Below, piece by piece: positions 1 through 8,548 of a stretch of DNA of 64,000 nucleotides (position 1 is its first letter; every line of letters starts with the position of its first letter). Origin of the DNA: Microbacterium nanhaiense (GTDB lineage Bacteria; Actinomycetota; Actinomycetes; Actinomycetales; Microbacteriaceae); assembly GCF_014646015.1 (NCBI RefSeq), contig NZ_BMMQ01000001.1, positions 62,001 to 126,000 on the forward strand, read 5' to 3'. The position numbers and the translations under genes were made by a program. The notes under the pieces are model-generated. The model was given only the letters and a program-made list of their open reading frames with translations, was not told the origin of the DNA and made no database searches.

Positions 1-180
1 GACGAGGATCGTGCGCGGTACGCGCCGGAGCGAGCGCAGCGAGCCGAGCCGCAACGTGAAGAAGATCGCGCCGACGAGCACGAGGATGAGCGGATCCGTC
101 GGCAGCTCGATGCCTGTGACGCCGAGCAGGCTTCCCGTGAGAATGGCAACGGCGAAGAGAAGCGTGATCAGCACGCGCAC
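1..180 (-). CDS. Membrane protein, N-terminal part (runs off the left edge)
   Basis: Reading leftwards from a GTG at 180 gives about 60 residues with two hydrophobic segments (roughly residues 3-22 and 29-42) joined by a short loop, followed by an Arg-rich stretch (RLGSLRSLRRVPR) as expected on a cytoplasmic face. The start overlaps the stop of the upstream flavoprotein gene by 13 bases, so the two are probably translationally coupled. A Shine-Dalgarno-like GGGGTGGA lies just upstream. The family is not recognised because the rest of the protein is outside the window. A GTG at 174 is an alternative start. Confidence 0.5.
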   Translation of the reverse strand, partial: MRVLITLLFAVAILTGSLLGVTGIELPTDPLILVLVGAIFFTLRLGSLRSLRRVPRTILV

Positions 181-1274
181 TCCACCCCGCAACACGAGAG
201 GTCGTCGGTGAGCATACCGGCGTCGCGCCACGCCTCGAGGTTCGTTGTGTCTTTGCCCGCGCGCTCGCCAATGACACGCGCGACGTGTGCGAAGCGTTGG
301 CGGAATTTGTAGACAAAGCAGAACTTGAGGCCGCCATGCCGCATCGCGGGCCCCGCGAGGAACAGTCCGGGCGCGATCGTCGACTGATCATCGTCGTCGA
401 GCTGCGGCCACCCATCTGGGCGGGCATCGAAGAGGTGCGCGACGGGGCCGAGCCCCGGGCCGTACCCCGTCGCGGCGATGGGTCGCGAGTCGGCGCGCAG
501 CTTGGTGCCGTTCGACAGGCCAACGGCCCACCCGGATCCGTCGCGCTTGATTGCGGTCGCGTTCGCGCCGATGAGTGCGAGGCGGCCCGTTGCGAGAGCC
601 TCCTTCAATCGGATCCGCGAGCGTGGCGCGAGTCGGAACGACGGATCGGATCCGCGACCCGCGTCCCAGGGCGTGGATCCGTCGACGACCGTCACGCACG
701 CACCTGCGATCACGTGATGGCACGCGATGTCGACGCCGGATTCGTAGCCGCCGATGACGACGACGTGCCCAGTGCGTGGCTCCCAGGCGGCCTTCGAGCC
801 GGCCGGATCCGCGAACGCGGCGCCCGCGATCTTCGGGGGCCGCGGATCCGAGAACTCGCCGCCGGCCCAGACGAGTGAGTGCGCGGTGACGGGGCCGCGC
901 GGGCTCTCGACGCGGAAGCCCTCGTCGACGCGGGTGACGGCCGTGACCTCGGCCCCATCGAGGATCGGGAGCGAGAAATGTCCGACGACACCGCGCAGAT
1001 ACGAGGCGTATTGCGCCCCGGTCGGGTAATCGACTCCCAGGCCGAAAGCGGGGGACGTCTCGAAGTGCACGGCGTTGAGATCGGTCGCGCCGAAGCCGTT
1101 GCCCGTGAAGGACGGAGTCAGAAAAGTTTGCTCCTCCGGCCAGTCGAGGAACGTCTGGCCGACGCTCCCGCGCTCCATGATGCCGAAGTGCAGGTCGTCG
1201 ACGGCGCCGAGCGCAAGGCCCGTGCCGACACCGGCCGGGCCCGCCCCGACGACGAGCGCGTCGAGGACGGTCAA
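168..1274 (-). CDS. NAD(P)/FAD-dependent flavoprotein oxidoreductase with C-terminal Cys cluster
   Basis: A 368-residue flavoprotein. The N-terminal dinucleotide-binding motif [15 protein letters not shown] binds FAD, a second glycine-rich motif [14 protein letters not shown] near residue 172 would bind NAD(P)H, and ATGYGPGLG resembles the ATG motif of flavin monooxygenase and thioredoxin-reductase folds. Its substrate is unknown. The last residues contain four cysteines in CCGVECAC, outside the flavoprotein fold and suggestive of metal or thiol chemistry. The TTG start at 1274 overlaps the stop of the L36 gene, so both are probably translated from one message. Its place in a likely zinc-starvation operon suggests a role in metal limitation; that is inference. 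Confidence 0.8.
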   Translation of the reverse strand: MTVLDALVVGAGPAGVGTGLALGAVDDLHFGIMERGSVGQTFLDWPEEQTFLTPSFTGNGFGATDLNAVHFETSPAFGLGVDYPTGAQYASYLRGVVGHFSLPILDGAEVTAVTRVDEGFRVESPRGPVTAHSLVWAGGEFSDPRPPKIAGAAFADPAGSKAAWEPRTGHVVVIGGYESGVDIACHHVIAGACVTVVDGSTPWDAGRGSDPSFRLAPRSRIRLKEALATGRLALIGANATAIKRDGSGWAVGLSNGTKLRADSRPIAATGYGPGLGPVAHLFDARPDGWPQLDDDDQSTIAPGLFLAGPAMRHGGLKFCFVYKFRQRFAHVARVIGERAGKDTTNLEAWRDAGMLTDDLSCCGVECAC

Positions 1275-1393
1275 CCCTGGCGCCCCTTAAACCGCGGATT
1301 GAGCTTGTTGATGACGTAGGTCTTGCCGCGACGGCGCACGACCTGCGCACCGGGCTGCTTCTTGAGTGACTTGAGCGAGGCGCGTACCTTCAT
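1271..1393 (-). CDS. rpmJ: 50S ribosomal protein L36, cysteine-free (zinc-independent) paralogue
   Basis: Forty residues, starting [19 protein letters not shown] and ending NPRFKGRQG, the expected length for bacterial L36. Canonical L36 carries a zinc ribbon; this one has no cysteine and keeps only the basic rRNA-binding surface, so it is the C-minus (YkgO-like) form. In many bacteria such forms are repressed by Zur and replace the zinc-containing protein when zinc is scarce. AGGAGG (around 1402-1407) precedes the ATG. It is the first gene of the leftward unit and overlaps the flavoprotein start. Confidence 0.9.
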   Translation of the reverse strand: MKVRASLKSLKKQPGAQVVRRRGKTYVINKLNPRFKGRQG

Positions 1394-1469
1394 GTGGATT
1401 CCTCCTTATTGAGATTGGTTATCATCTACACTAGGGGATCCTGCGGGACGAAATGAACGGGAGGTGCGC
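1394..1469. promoter_or_regulatory. Divergent promoter region with a possible Zur-type operator
   Basis: The gap between the leftward L36 gene and the rightward CobW-like gene is AT-rich compared with its surroundings. It holds AGATTGGTTATCATCT (about 1414-1429), a weak palindrome with AGAT/ATCT ends and a TTATCAT core. Zur boxes of Actinobacteria are AT-rich palindromes and the genes on both sides fit a Zur regulon, but the match is weak and the assignment rests mainly on context. Confidence 0.35.
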
Positions 1470-2498
1470 GTGGAGCGGATTGATGTCATCGCGATCGTTG
1501 GTGGCTGCGTGCCCGAGAGGCGCGACTATGCGAGCCGTCTCGCCGGGCTCACGGGGCGCATCCTGATTCCTGCTGCTCGGCTCGAGGCCGTGCCGGATCC
1601 CATCGAGGAGGCCATGATGCTCGCGCCGTGGTGCCTGCACCCCGCGGGCGTCGTGATCGAGTTCCCGAGCGCGAGCGCGATGCCGGACCTCGTGGGAGCG
1701 CTCGCCGACGAGGCCGGCCCGACCCGGCTCGCCGGGGTCGTCTGCGTCGTGGACGCGGCGCACCTCATGTCCGACCTCGCGCGAGAGAGCTTCTCGGTGC
1801 ATCCCGCACTGACGCGGCTCGCGGGCCGTCCTGTGCCGCATGCCCTGGTCGCGGTGAACCAGATCGAGTTCGCGTCGATGCTGGTGCTGGTGAACTGGGA
1901 GAGCCTCGACACCGACGAGCTGTCGACCGTCATGTCGCTGCTGTGTCATCTCAATCCGTCCGCCCGCTTGCGCGTCGATCACGGCGGCGAGCTCGCATGG
2001 CGTTCGGGAGATGCGTACACGACGGAGCAGGTGCGGCCGGGCTGGGTGGCCCTGCTGGGCGGCGCCCACGACCCTCACATGACCGATCCGCGGGTGAGCT
2101 CGTTCCGCTACGAGAATGTCCGCCCCCTGCATCCGGCGCGCCTCGAGCGCCTGCTCGACACGCGGATCGAGCCCGGCGAGTTCGGGCTCATCGTCCGTTC
2201 GATGGGCTTCTGCCGGCTCGCCACGCGCCCGCACGTCGTGGCCGAGTGGAACCACGTCGGCGGCGTGATCTCCTTCGACCCGCTCGTGCGCGACGACGCG
2301 CTTGGGGGCGACGAGGACCTGCTCGCGGTCGGGCAGGACATCGGGTTCACCGGAATCGACCTCGACCGCGCCGCCCTCTCGCGCGCGCTCGACGAGGCGG
2401 CGCTCACCGACGCCGAGCTCGCGGCCGGCCCGGGGGAGTGGGCGCGCTTCGCGGATCCGTTTCCCGCCTGGCAGTCCGTGCCGGAGGACGCCGATTGA
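1470..2498 (+). CDS. CobW/COG0523-like protein with degenerate GTPase motifs
   Basis: About 342 residues. The C-terminal half matches the CobW C-terminal domain pattern: SFRYENVRPLHPARLERLL, then RSMGFCRLATRP and a Trp-containing segment. The middle keeps VVCVVDAAHL and a LNPSARL motif. The GTPase elements have decayed: the Walker A loop expected near the N terminus reads GGCVPERRDYA without the GKT core, and the NKxD motif reads NWES. COG0523 proteins are metal chaperones, several of them under zinc control. It faces the cysteine-free L36 gene, which supports a zinc role. GTG 1470 is chosen because GGGAGG lies 6-7 bases upstream; GTG 1464 is in frame. Confidence 0.75.
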   Translation: MERIDVIAIVGGCVPERRDYASRLAGLTGRILIPAARLEAVPDPIEEAMMLAPWCLHPAGVVIEFPSASAMPDLVGALADEAGPTRLAGVVCVVDAAHLMSDLARESFSVHPALTRLAGRPVPHALVAVNQIEFASMLVLVNWESLDTDELSTVMSLLCHLNPSARLRVDHGGELAWRSGDAYTTEQVRPGWVALLGGAHDPHMTDPRVSSFRYENVRPLHPARLERLLDTRIEPGEFGLIVRSMGFCRLATRPHVVAEWNHVGGVISFDPLVRDDALGGDEDLLAVGQDIGFTGIDLDRAALSRALDEAALTDAELAAGPGEWARFADPFPAWQSVPEDAD

Positions 2499-2504
2499 GC
2501 CGGC

Positions 2505-3059
2505 TCACTCGGTCGTGCGGGTGTGCAGCCGCGCGCCCGATTCGTTGAAGATGCTGATGACCTCGGCCGGGCGGCCGTCCGCGGCCGCCATCGCGTGCGG
2601 CGTCCGCGTGTCGAATTCCGCGGCCTCGCCCGCCTCGAGGATCAGGTCCTGTTCGCCGAGCCGGAGGCGGAGGCGGCCGGTCAGTACGTACAGCCACTCG
2701 AAGCCGTCGTGCACGCGGGGCTCCGGGAGGGCCTCTTCCGGCGGATAGGTGATCTTGAACGTCAGGTTCGGAGAGTTCTCGGGTGCAAGCGGGGCGATGG
2801 TGCGCCCGCCCTCGCGATAGGGACGGCGGCGCACCCGCGGATCCTTCGTCGCCGGGGCGACCAGGTCGTCGAGCCGGATGCCCAGGCGACGGGTGAGCGG
2901 GATCAGGAGTTCCAGCGTCGCCTGGCGCTTTCCGGATTCGAGGCGCGAGAGCGTGCTCGGCGACATGCCCGCGTCCGCGGCGAGATCCTCGAGTGTGAGG
3001 CGCGCCGATTGTCGAGCCGCGCGCAGGATCGCGCCCACTTGGCAGACGTCGTTCCGCAT
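2505..3059 (-). CDS. XRE-family regulator with C-terminal cupin domain
   Basis: About 184 residues. An N-terminal helix-turn-helix (roughly residues 10-60; LTLEDLAADAGMSPSTLSRL then ESGKR) is followed by a cupin fold (about residues 105-175) with HDGFEWLYVLTGRLRLRLGE and a conserved proline-rich turn. Such HTH-cupin proteins are usually one-component repressors sensing a small ligand. ATG 3059 is chosen because AGGAGA sits just upstream; longer in-frame starts lie inside the operator region. It is divergent from the flavin reductase gene at 3124, its likely target, with a palindrome between them. Confidence 0.85.
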   Translation of the reverse strand: MRNDVCQVGAILRAARQSARLTLEDLAADAGMSPSTLSRLESGKRQATLELLIPLTRRLGIRLDDLVAPATKDPRVRRRPYREGGRTIAPLAPENSPNLTFKITYPPEEALPEPRVHDGFEWLYVLTGRLRLRLGEQDLILEAGEAAEFDTRTPHAMAAADGRPAEVISIFNESGARLHTRTTE

Positions 3060-3078
3060 GATCTCTCCTTGCCAATTC

Positions 3079-3094
3079 TGCAAAAAAGTTTGCA
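3079..3094. promoter_or_regulatory. Palindromic operator between cupin regulator and flavin reductase
   Basis: TGCAAAAAAGTTTGCA is a perfect inverted repeat (TGCAAA, 4-base spacer, TTTGCA) in the 64-bp divergent gap. It is the probable binding site of the adjacent XRE-cupin regulator and could control both genes. Confidence 0.55.
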
Positions 3095-3123
3095 AAGCCG
3101 AGTGTAGCGCGGAGGCTGGGGAT

Positions 3124-4059
3124 ATGAATCACAATTACTGGGATGTCATCATCGTGGGCGCGGGCCCGGCGGGCCTGTCGGCGGCGCTCATGCTCGGCCG
3201 CTCGCGTCGGAGCGTGCTCGTCGTCGACGCGGGCGCGGGGCGCAATCGTTTCGCCGCCCGCATGCACGGGGTGCTGGGCCACGACGGCAAGCCCCCCGCG
3301 CAGCTGCGCGCAGAAGGACGTGCGGAGGCGGAGGCGTACGGCGTTCGATTCGAGGAGGGCTCGGTCGCGGCGGTCTCGCGCGAGGGCGACGGCGTGCGGG
3401 TGGAGACGGACGGCGGGGTGCACAGCGCTCGCGCCCTGATCGTCGCAACCGGCGTGCGCGACGAACTGCCCGGCATTCCGGGTCTCGCCGAGCGCTGGGG
3501 CGAGACCGTTCTGCACTGCCCCTTCTGTCACGGCTGGGAGGTGCGCGACCGCCGGCTCGCGGTGCTCGCGACGTCGCCCATGAGCGTGCATCAGGCCGAG
3601 ATGGTGCGCGGCCTGAGCGATCGCGTCACGCTGTTCGCGGCCGGCGCGGGCGCGCTCTCGGACGAGGCGCGCATCCGCCTCACGGCGCGCGGGATCGAGA
3701 TCGTCGAGCAGCCGGTGCGTGAGGTTCTCGGCGCAGCGCCCGAGATCGAGGGCGTGCGCGTCGAGGGTGGCGCGGTGGTGCCTGTCGATGCAATCTTCAC
3801 GGGCGGGACGCTCGTGCCGCACGACGGCTTCCTCGCCGGTCTCGGCCTCGCCCGAACGCAGATGCCGTTTGGCGCGTTCCTCGCCGTCGACGCGGCGGGG
3901 CGCACGAGCGACGAACGGATCTGGGCGGTGGGGAACGTCGTCTCGCCTATGGCGAACGTGCCGATGTCGATGGGCGCGGGTGCCATGACCGGATCCGCCG
4001 TGCAGGGGGCGCTCATCGGCTGGGACACCGACGCGGCCGTCGCGCGGCTCTCCGCCTGA
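3124..4059 (+). CDS. Thioredoxin reductase-like FAD/NAD(P) oxidoreductase
   Basis: A 311-residue protein with thioredoxin reductase domain order: FAD-binding VIIVGAGPAGLSAALML at the N terminus, the redox pair in CPFCHG near residue 135, and a C-terminal FAD-binding segment (IWAVGNV). The CxxC spacing is as in TrxB, but the NADPH-binding region is poor (VLATSPMSVHQAEMV instead of GxGxxG/A). It therefore resembles the TrxB-like oxidoreductases often paired with HTH-cupin regulators more than housekeeping TrxB. Substrate unknown. Divergent from that regulator. Confidence 0.82.
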   Translation: MNHNYWDVIIVGAGPAGLSAALMLGRSRRSVLVVDAGAGRNRFAARMHGVLGHDGKPPAQLRAEGRAEAEAYGVRFEEGSVAAVSREGDGVRVETDGGVHSARALIVATGVRDELPGIPGLAERWGETVLHCPFCHGWEVRDRRLAVLATSPMSVHQAEMVRGLSDRVTLFAAGAGALSDEARIRLTARGIEIVEQPVREVLGAAPEIEGVRVEGGAVVPVDAIFTGGTLVPHDGFLAGLGLARTQMPFGAFLAVDAAGRTSDERIWAVGNVVSPMANVPMSMGAGAMTGSAVQGALIGWDTDAAVARLSA

Positions 4060-4067
4060 GGCGCGGA

Positions 4068-4101
4068 CCGGATCCGCTCGCGGGTACCGCGAGGGATCCG
4101 G
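4068..4101. terminator. Bidirectional terminator-like hairpin
   Basis: Long stem: CCGGATCC (4068-4075) pairs with GGATCCGG (4094-4101) and CTCGCGG (4077-4083) with CCGCGAG (4087-4093), leaving a 3-nt loop. It lies between convergent genes. There is no clear U tract, as is common in high-GC actinobacteria. Confidence 0.6.
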
Positions 4102-4110
4102 CCCGGCGCG

Positions 4111-5124
4111 TCAGACCAGGCGGCCCTTCGGCGACACCGAGTAGGTGTGCTGCGGGTCGTCATCCACGACGCCCTCGAGGGCCGTATCGATGGCGGCCAT
4201 CGTGTCGGCATCGAGCACGACGCCAGAGGCCTTCACGGTGTCGGCGAGCTGCTCCGGGCGCGACGCGCCCACGAGCGCCGCCGCGACGTTCGGGTTCTGC
4301 AGGACCCACGCGATGGCGAGCTGCGGCATCGTGAGGCCGGCGTCCGCGGCGATGGGCTTGAGGCGCTGCACGGCCTCGAGTAGTTCGTCGCGCAGGAACT
4401 TCTTGATGAAGCCCGCGCCGGAGTTCTCGTCGGTTGCGCGCGAACCCGCGGGGACGGGCTGGCCCGGCAGGTACTTGCCCGACAGCACGCCCTGCGCCAT
4501 CGGCGACCAGACGATCTGCGAGATGCCGAGCTCTTCCGAGGCGGGCACGACCTTGCCCTCGATGACGCGGTGCAGCATCGAGTACTGGGGCTGGTTCGAG
4601 ATCAGCTGGATCCCGAGCTGCTTCGCGAGCGCGTGACCCTCGCGAAGCTGTTCGGCGGTCCACTCGGAGACGCCGATGTAGAGCGCCTTGCCCTGGCGCA
4701 CGATGTCGGCGAACGCCTGGAACGTCTCCTCGAGGGGCGTCTCGTAATCGAAGCGGTGCGCCTGGTAGAGGTCGACGTAATCGGTGCCGAGGCGCGTCAG
4801 CGAGCCGTTGATCGACTCCATGATGTGCTTGCGGCTGAGACCGGTGTCGTTGGCGCCCTTCGGTCCGGTGGGGAAGTAGACCTTCGTGAAGATCTCGAGG
4901 CTCTCGCGGCGCTGCCCGGCCAGGGCCCGGCCGAGGACGACCTCGGCGGCGGTGTTGGCATAGGTGTCGGCCGTGTCGAACGTCGTGATGCCCGCGTCCA
5001 ATGCGGCGTGCACGGTCCCCACCGCCGCGTCGTCCTCGATCTGAGACGCGTGCGTCACCCAGTTGCCGTAGGTGATCTCCGAGACCTTGAGGCCGCTGTT
5101 TCCGAGAAATCGATAGTTGACCAT
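4111..5124 (-). CDS. Aldo/keto reductase (potassium-channel beta-subunit-like)
   Basis: A 337-residue TIM-barrel NADPH-dependent oxidoreductase. The family signature is clear: FDTADTYANTAAEVVLGRAL near the N terminus supplies the catalytic Asp and Tyr, TKVYFPTGP supplies the catalytic Lys region, YQAHRFD takes the place of the usual HRxD, and ALVGASRPEQL near the C terminus is the cofactor phosphate loop. It resembles the YghZ/Kv-beta subgroup, which reduces aldehydes and ketones, possibly methylglyoxal-type compounds; the substrate cannot be read from sequence. ATG 5124 begins MVNYRFLGNSGL, the usual N terminus; the long in-frame upstream extension overlaps the heat-shock gene and is not coding. 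Confidence 0.88.
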   Translation of the reverse strand: MVNYRFLGNSGLKVSEITYGNWVTHASQIEDDAAVGTVHAALDAGITTFDTADTYANTAAEVVLGRALAGQRRESLEIFTKVYFPTGPKGANDTGLSRKHIMESINGSLTRLGTDYVDLYQAHRFDYETPLEETFQAFADIVRQGKALYIGVSEWTAEQLREGHALAKQLGIQLISNQPQYSMLHRVIEGKVVPASEELGISQIVWSPMAQGVLSGKYLPGQPVPAGSRATDENSGAGFIKKFLRDELLEAVQRLKPIAADAGLTMPQLAIAWVLQNPNVAAALVGASRPEQLADTVKASGVVLDADTMAAIDTALEGVVDDDPQHTYSVSPKGRLV

Positions 5125-5177
5125 GGTGCAAAGGTACCGGTTTCTCAGTGGGTGGGGATCCCGACGGCCCGGCGCGG

Positions 5178-5206
5178 GCCCGGAGCCCTCCGGCGGGGCT
5201 CCGGGC
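5178..5206 (-). terminator. Terminator-like hairpin downstream of hsp20
   Basis: GCCCGGAGCCC (5178-5188) pairs with GGGCTCCGGGC (5196-5206) around a 7-nt loop. It lies just after the leftward small heat-shock gene and before the next leftward gene. Confidence 0.55.
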
Positions 5207-5233
5207 GCATCGGAGGTCGGAGCATGAGCCCGG

Positions 5234-5674
5234 TCAGGCGTCGATGCTCTTCCGCTCGTCATTCTGCGCGATCGCGTCGCGACTACTGACGCTGATCTTG
5301 CGCGGCTTGGCTCGTTCCGCGATCGGGATCCGCAGGCGAAGCACGCCGGCGGTGTAGTCGGCGTCGACCCGGTCGGTATCCAGCGAGTCGCCGAGGACGA
5401 GCTGGCGACTGAAGACGCCCCACGGGCGCTCAGACGCGACGGCGTTGACGGCATCCGGGATGTGGTTCACCCGTTCCGCCCTGATCGTCAGCACATTCCG
5501 CTCCACGTCGATGTCCAGCTTGTCCGGATCGATTCCGGGCAGGTCGAGCTCGACGACGAAGTCGTCTCCGTCTCGCCAGGCATCCAGTGGCATGGTCGAT
5601 GGGCGGCTCATAGTGCCGAAGACCTGCTGGGTGAGCCGGTCAAGGTCACGGAATGGGTCGTGTTGCAACAGCAT
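5234..5674 (-). CDS. Hsp20/alpha-crystallin family small heat-shock protein
   Basis: A 146-residue ATP-independent holdase. The N terminus [20 protein letters not shown] is typical of actinobacterial small heat-shock proteins. The alpha-crystallin domain (about residues 28-130) contains [17 protein letters not shown] and ends in the diagnostic [12 protein letters not shown] (A-x-x-x-G-V-L-x-x-x-I-P). GGAGGAGATTC precedes the ATG. It is divergent from an HspR-like MerR regulator, an arrangement in which the regulator commonly represses the chaperone until heat stress; a palindrome lies in the gap. Confidence 0.92.
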   Translation of the reverse strand: MLLQHDPFRDLDRLTQQVFGTMSRPSTMPLDAWRDGDDFVVELDLPGIDPDKLDIDVERNVLTIRAERVNHIPDAVNAVASERPWGVFSRQLVLGDSLDTDRVDADYTAGVLRLRIPIAERAKPRKISVSSRDAIAQNDERKSIDA

Positions 5675-5718
5675 TTCTGAATCTCCTCCATCTCACATTC
5701 GAGTGCGGACCGCTCGAC

Positions 5719-5742
5719 AATCTGTATCGAACGGTATAGATT
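5719..5742. promoter_or_regulatory. Candidate operator/promoter of the hsp20-hspR-like pair
   Basis: An imperfect 24-bp inverted repeat: left half AATCTGTAT, right half GTATAGATT, around CGAACG. It is AT-rich in a GC-rich context and sits between the divergent genes. It does not match the HAIR box (CTTGAGT-N7-ACTCAAG), so it would be a different site for this MerR-type protein. TATAGAT may also serve as a -10 element. Confidence 0.5.
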
Positions 5743-5790
5743 TTGTACATCAATCGAAACAGGTATGCAAGTGGTTCGGAGAAGAATTTC

Positions 5791-6084
5791 GTGAGGAACG
5801 CAGAGGCGAGGATCAGCTCGGTCGGCGTGTACGGGATCACCGTCGCGGCGGAGCTGGTCGGCGTGGGGGAGCAGACGCTTCGCCTGTACGAACGCAAGGG
5901 GCTTCTCACGCCCAGCCGCACGGCGGGCGGCACGCGGCGCTACAGCGATGACGATCTGGTCATCGTGCGACGGGTGCTCGAGCTGCTCGAGGTGGGCGTG
6001 AACCTCGTCGGCATCCGCCATGTGCTCGAGCTCGAGGCGGAGAACCGCGACCTCCGGGCCGAGGTCGACAAGCTCAGCTCGTAG
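5791..6084 (+). CDS. MerR-family regulator, HspR-like
   Basis: About 97 residues. The MerR-type winged helix is plain: YGITVAAELVGVGEQTLRLY, then ERKGLLTPSRTAGGTRRYS, followed by a helical tail (LELLEVGVNLVGIRHVLELE) and a short coiled coil. The AAELVGVxxQTLRLYERKGLLxPxRTxGGxRRYS pattern is that of HspR, the DnaK-dependent repressor of heat-shock genes. Instead of a dnaK operon its neighbour is the divergent hsp20 gene. GTG 5791 is preferred because GGAGAAG lies 7 bases upstream; a longer reading from 5743 would overlap the operator region. Confidence 0.82.
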   Translation: MRNAEARISSVGVYGITVAAELVGVGEQTLRLYERKGLLTPSRTAGGTRRYSDDDLVIVRRVLELLEVGVNLVGIRHVLELEAENRDLRAEVDKLSS

Positions 6085-6096
6085 CCCGCGCGGGTG

Positions 6097-7875
<1,779 letters not shown>

Positions 7876-7887
7876 ATCCGTCCCAGT

Positions 7888-8394
7888 CTACGGCGCGGCG
7901 CGCTCGACCCCGATGCTCAGGTGACGCAGGAGCGTGGCCAGGCGCGAACGTTCCGCCGTGGGCAGCGCGGAGAGCATGTCTGCCTCGGCATCGATCAGGC
8001 GCGTGACGGCGGCATCGACGTGGACGCGGCCCAGCTCGGTGAGCGTCACGAGCACGCTCCGCCCGTCCGCCGGATCAGCCTCGCGGCGCACCAACCCGCG
8101 CTGCATGAGCTTGTCGATGCGGTTCGTCATCGTGCCGCTCGAGACGAGCGTCTGCTGCAGCAGGATCTTGGGGCTCAGCTGGTACGGCTCACCGGCGCGG
8201 CGCAACGCCGAGAGGACGTCCCACTCCCAGGGTTCGATATCGGTGCGCGCGAAGGCCGCGCGGCGCGCCCGGTCGAGGTGGTGCGAGAGCCGATCGACGC
8301 GCGACAGCACCGCCATCGGTGAGAAATCGAGATCCGGACGCTCGGCGCTCCACGCCTCGACGATCCGGTCGACATCGTCTCGTTCTGCGGCCAT
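7888..8394 (-). CDS. MarR-family transcriptional regulator
   Basis: A 168-residue winged-helix protein. The recognition region reads LSPKILLQQTLVSSGTMTNR followed by IDKLMQRGLVRREADPADGR, and the wing DGRSVLVTLTELGR is the MarR signature; helices at both ends should form the dimer. It begins MAAERDDVDRIVEAW at ATG 8394, with AGGATGG directly upstream. It lies directly before the ABC-F gene and may regulate it; the ligand is unknown. Confidence 0.88.
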   Translation of the reverse strand: MAAERDDVDRIVEAWSAERPDLDFSPMAVLSRVDRLSHHLDRARRAAFARTDIEPWEWDVLSALRRAGEPYQLSPKILLQQTLVSSGTMTNRIDKLMQRGLVRREADPADGRSVLVTLTELGRVHVDAAVTRLIDAEADMLSALPTAERSRLATLLRHLSIGVERAAP

Positions 8395-8475
8395 CCTCCG
8401 ATTATCCCGTGGCTCCGGCGCGATCCGGCGCGCGAGCCATGCCAAAATGGGACGAGCGGCCATCGCGGCCGCGGG

Positions 8476-8547
8476 TCCGCCATGGTGTAACGGCAGCACG
8501 ACAGCCTTTGGAGCTGTGAGGACCAGGTTCGAATCCTGGTGGCGGAG
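8476..8547 (+). tRNA. tRNA-Gln (TTG anticodon)
   Basis: Seven-bp acceptor stem TCCGCCA/TGGCGGA, D arm, anticodon stem ACAGC/GCTGT with loop CTTTGGA (anticodon TTG), and T arm CCAGG-TTCGAAT-CCTGG. The discriminator base is G and CCA is not encoded. It ends two bases before the glmU start codon. Confidence 0.97.
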
Positions 8548-8548
8548 C

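Noticed and set aside
1414..1429. Definite Zur box
   Set aside because: The palindrome is weak; it is listed only as a possible site because the neighbouring genes fit.
2404..3822. Long open frame on the minus strand across the cupin regulator and flavin reductase
   Set aside because: It is antisense to two well-supported genes, is Arg/His-rich as expected of a shadow in high-GC DNA, and has no start signal or recognisable motif.
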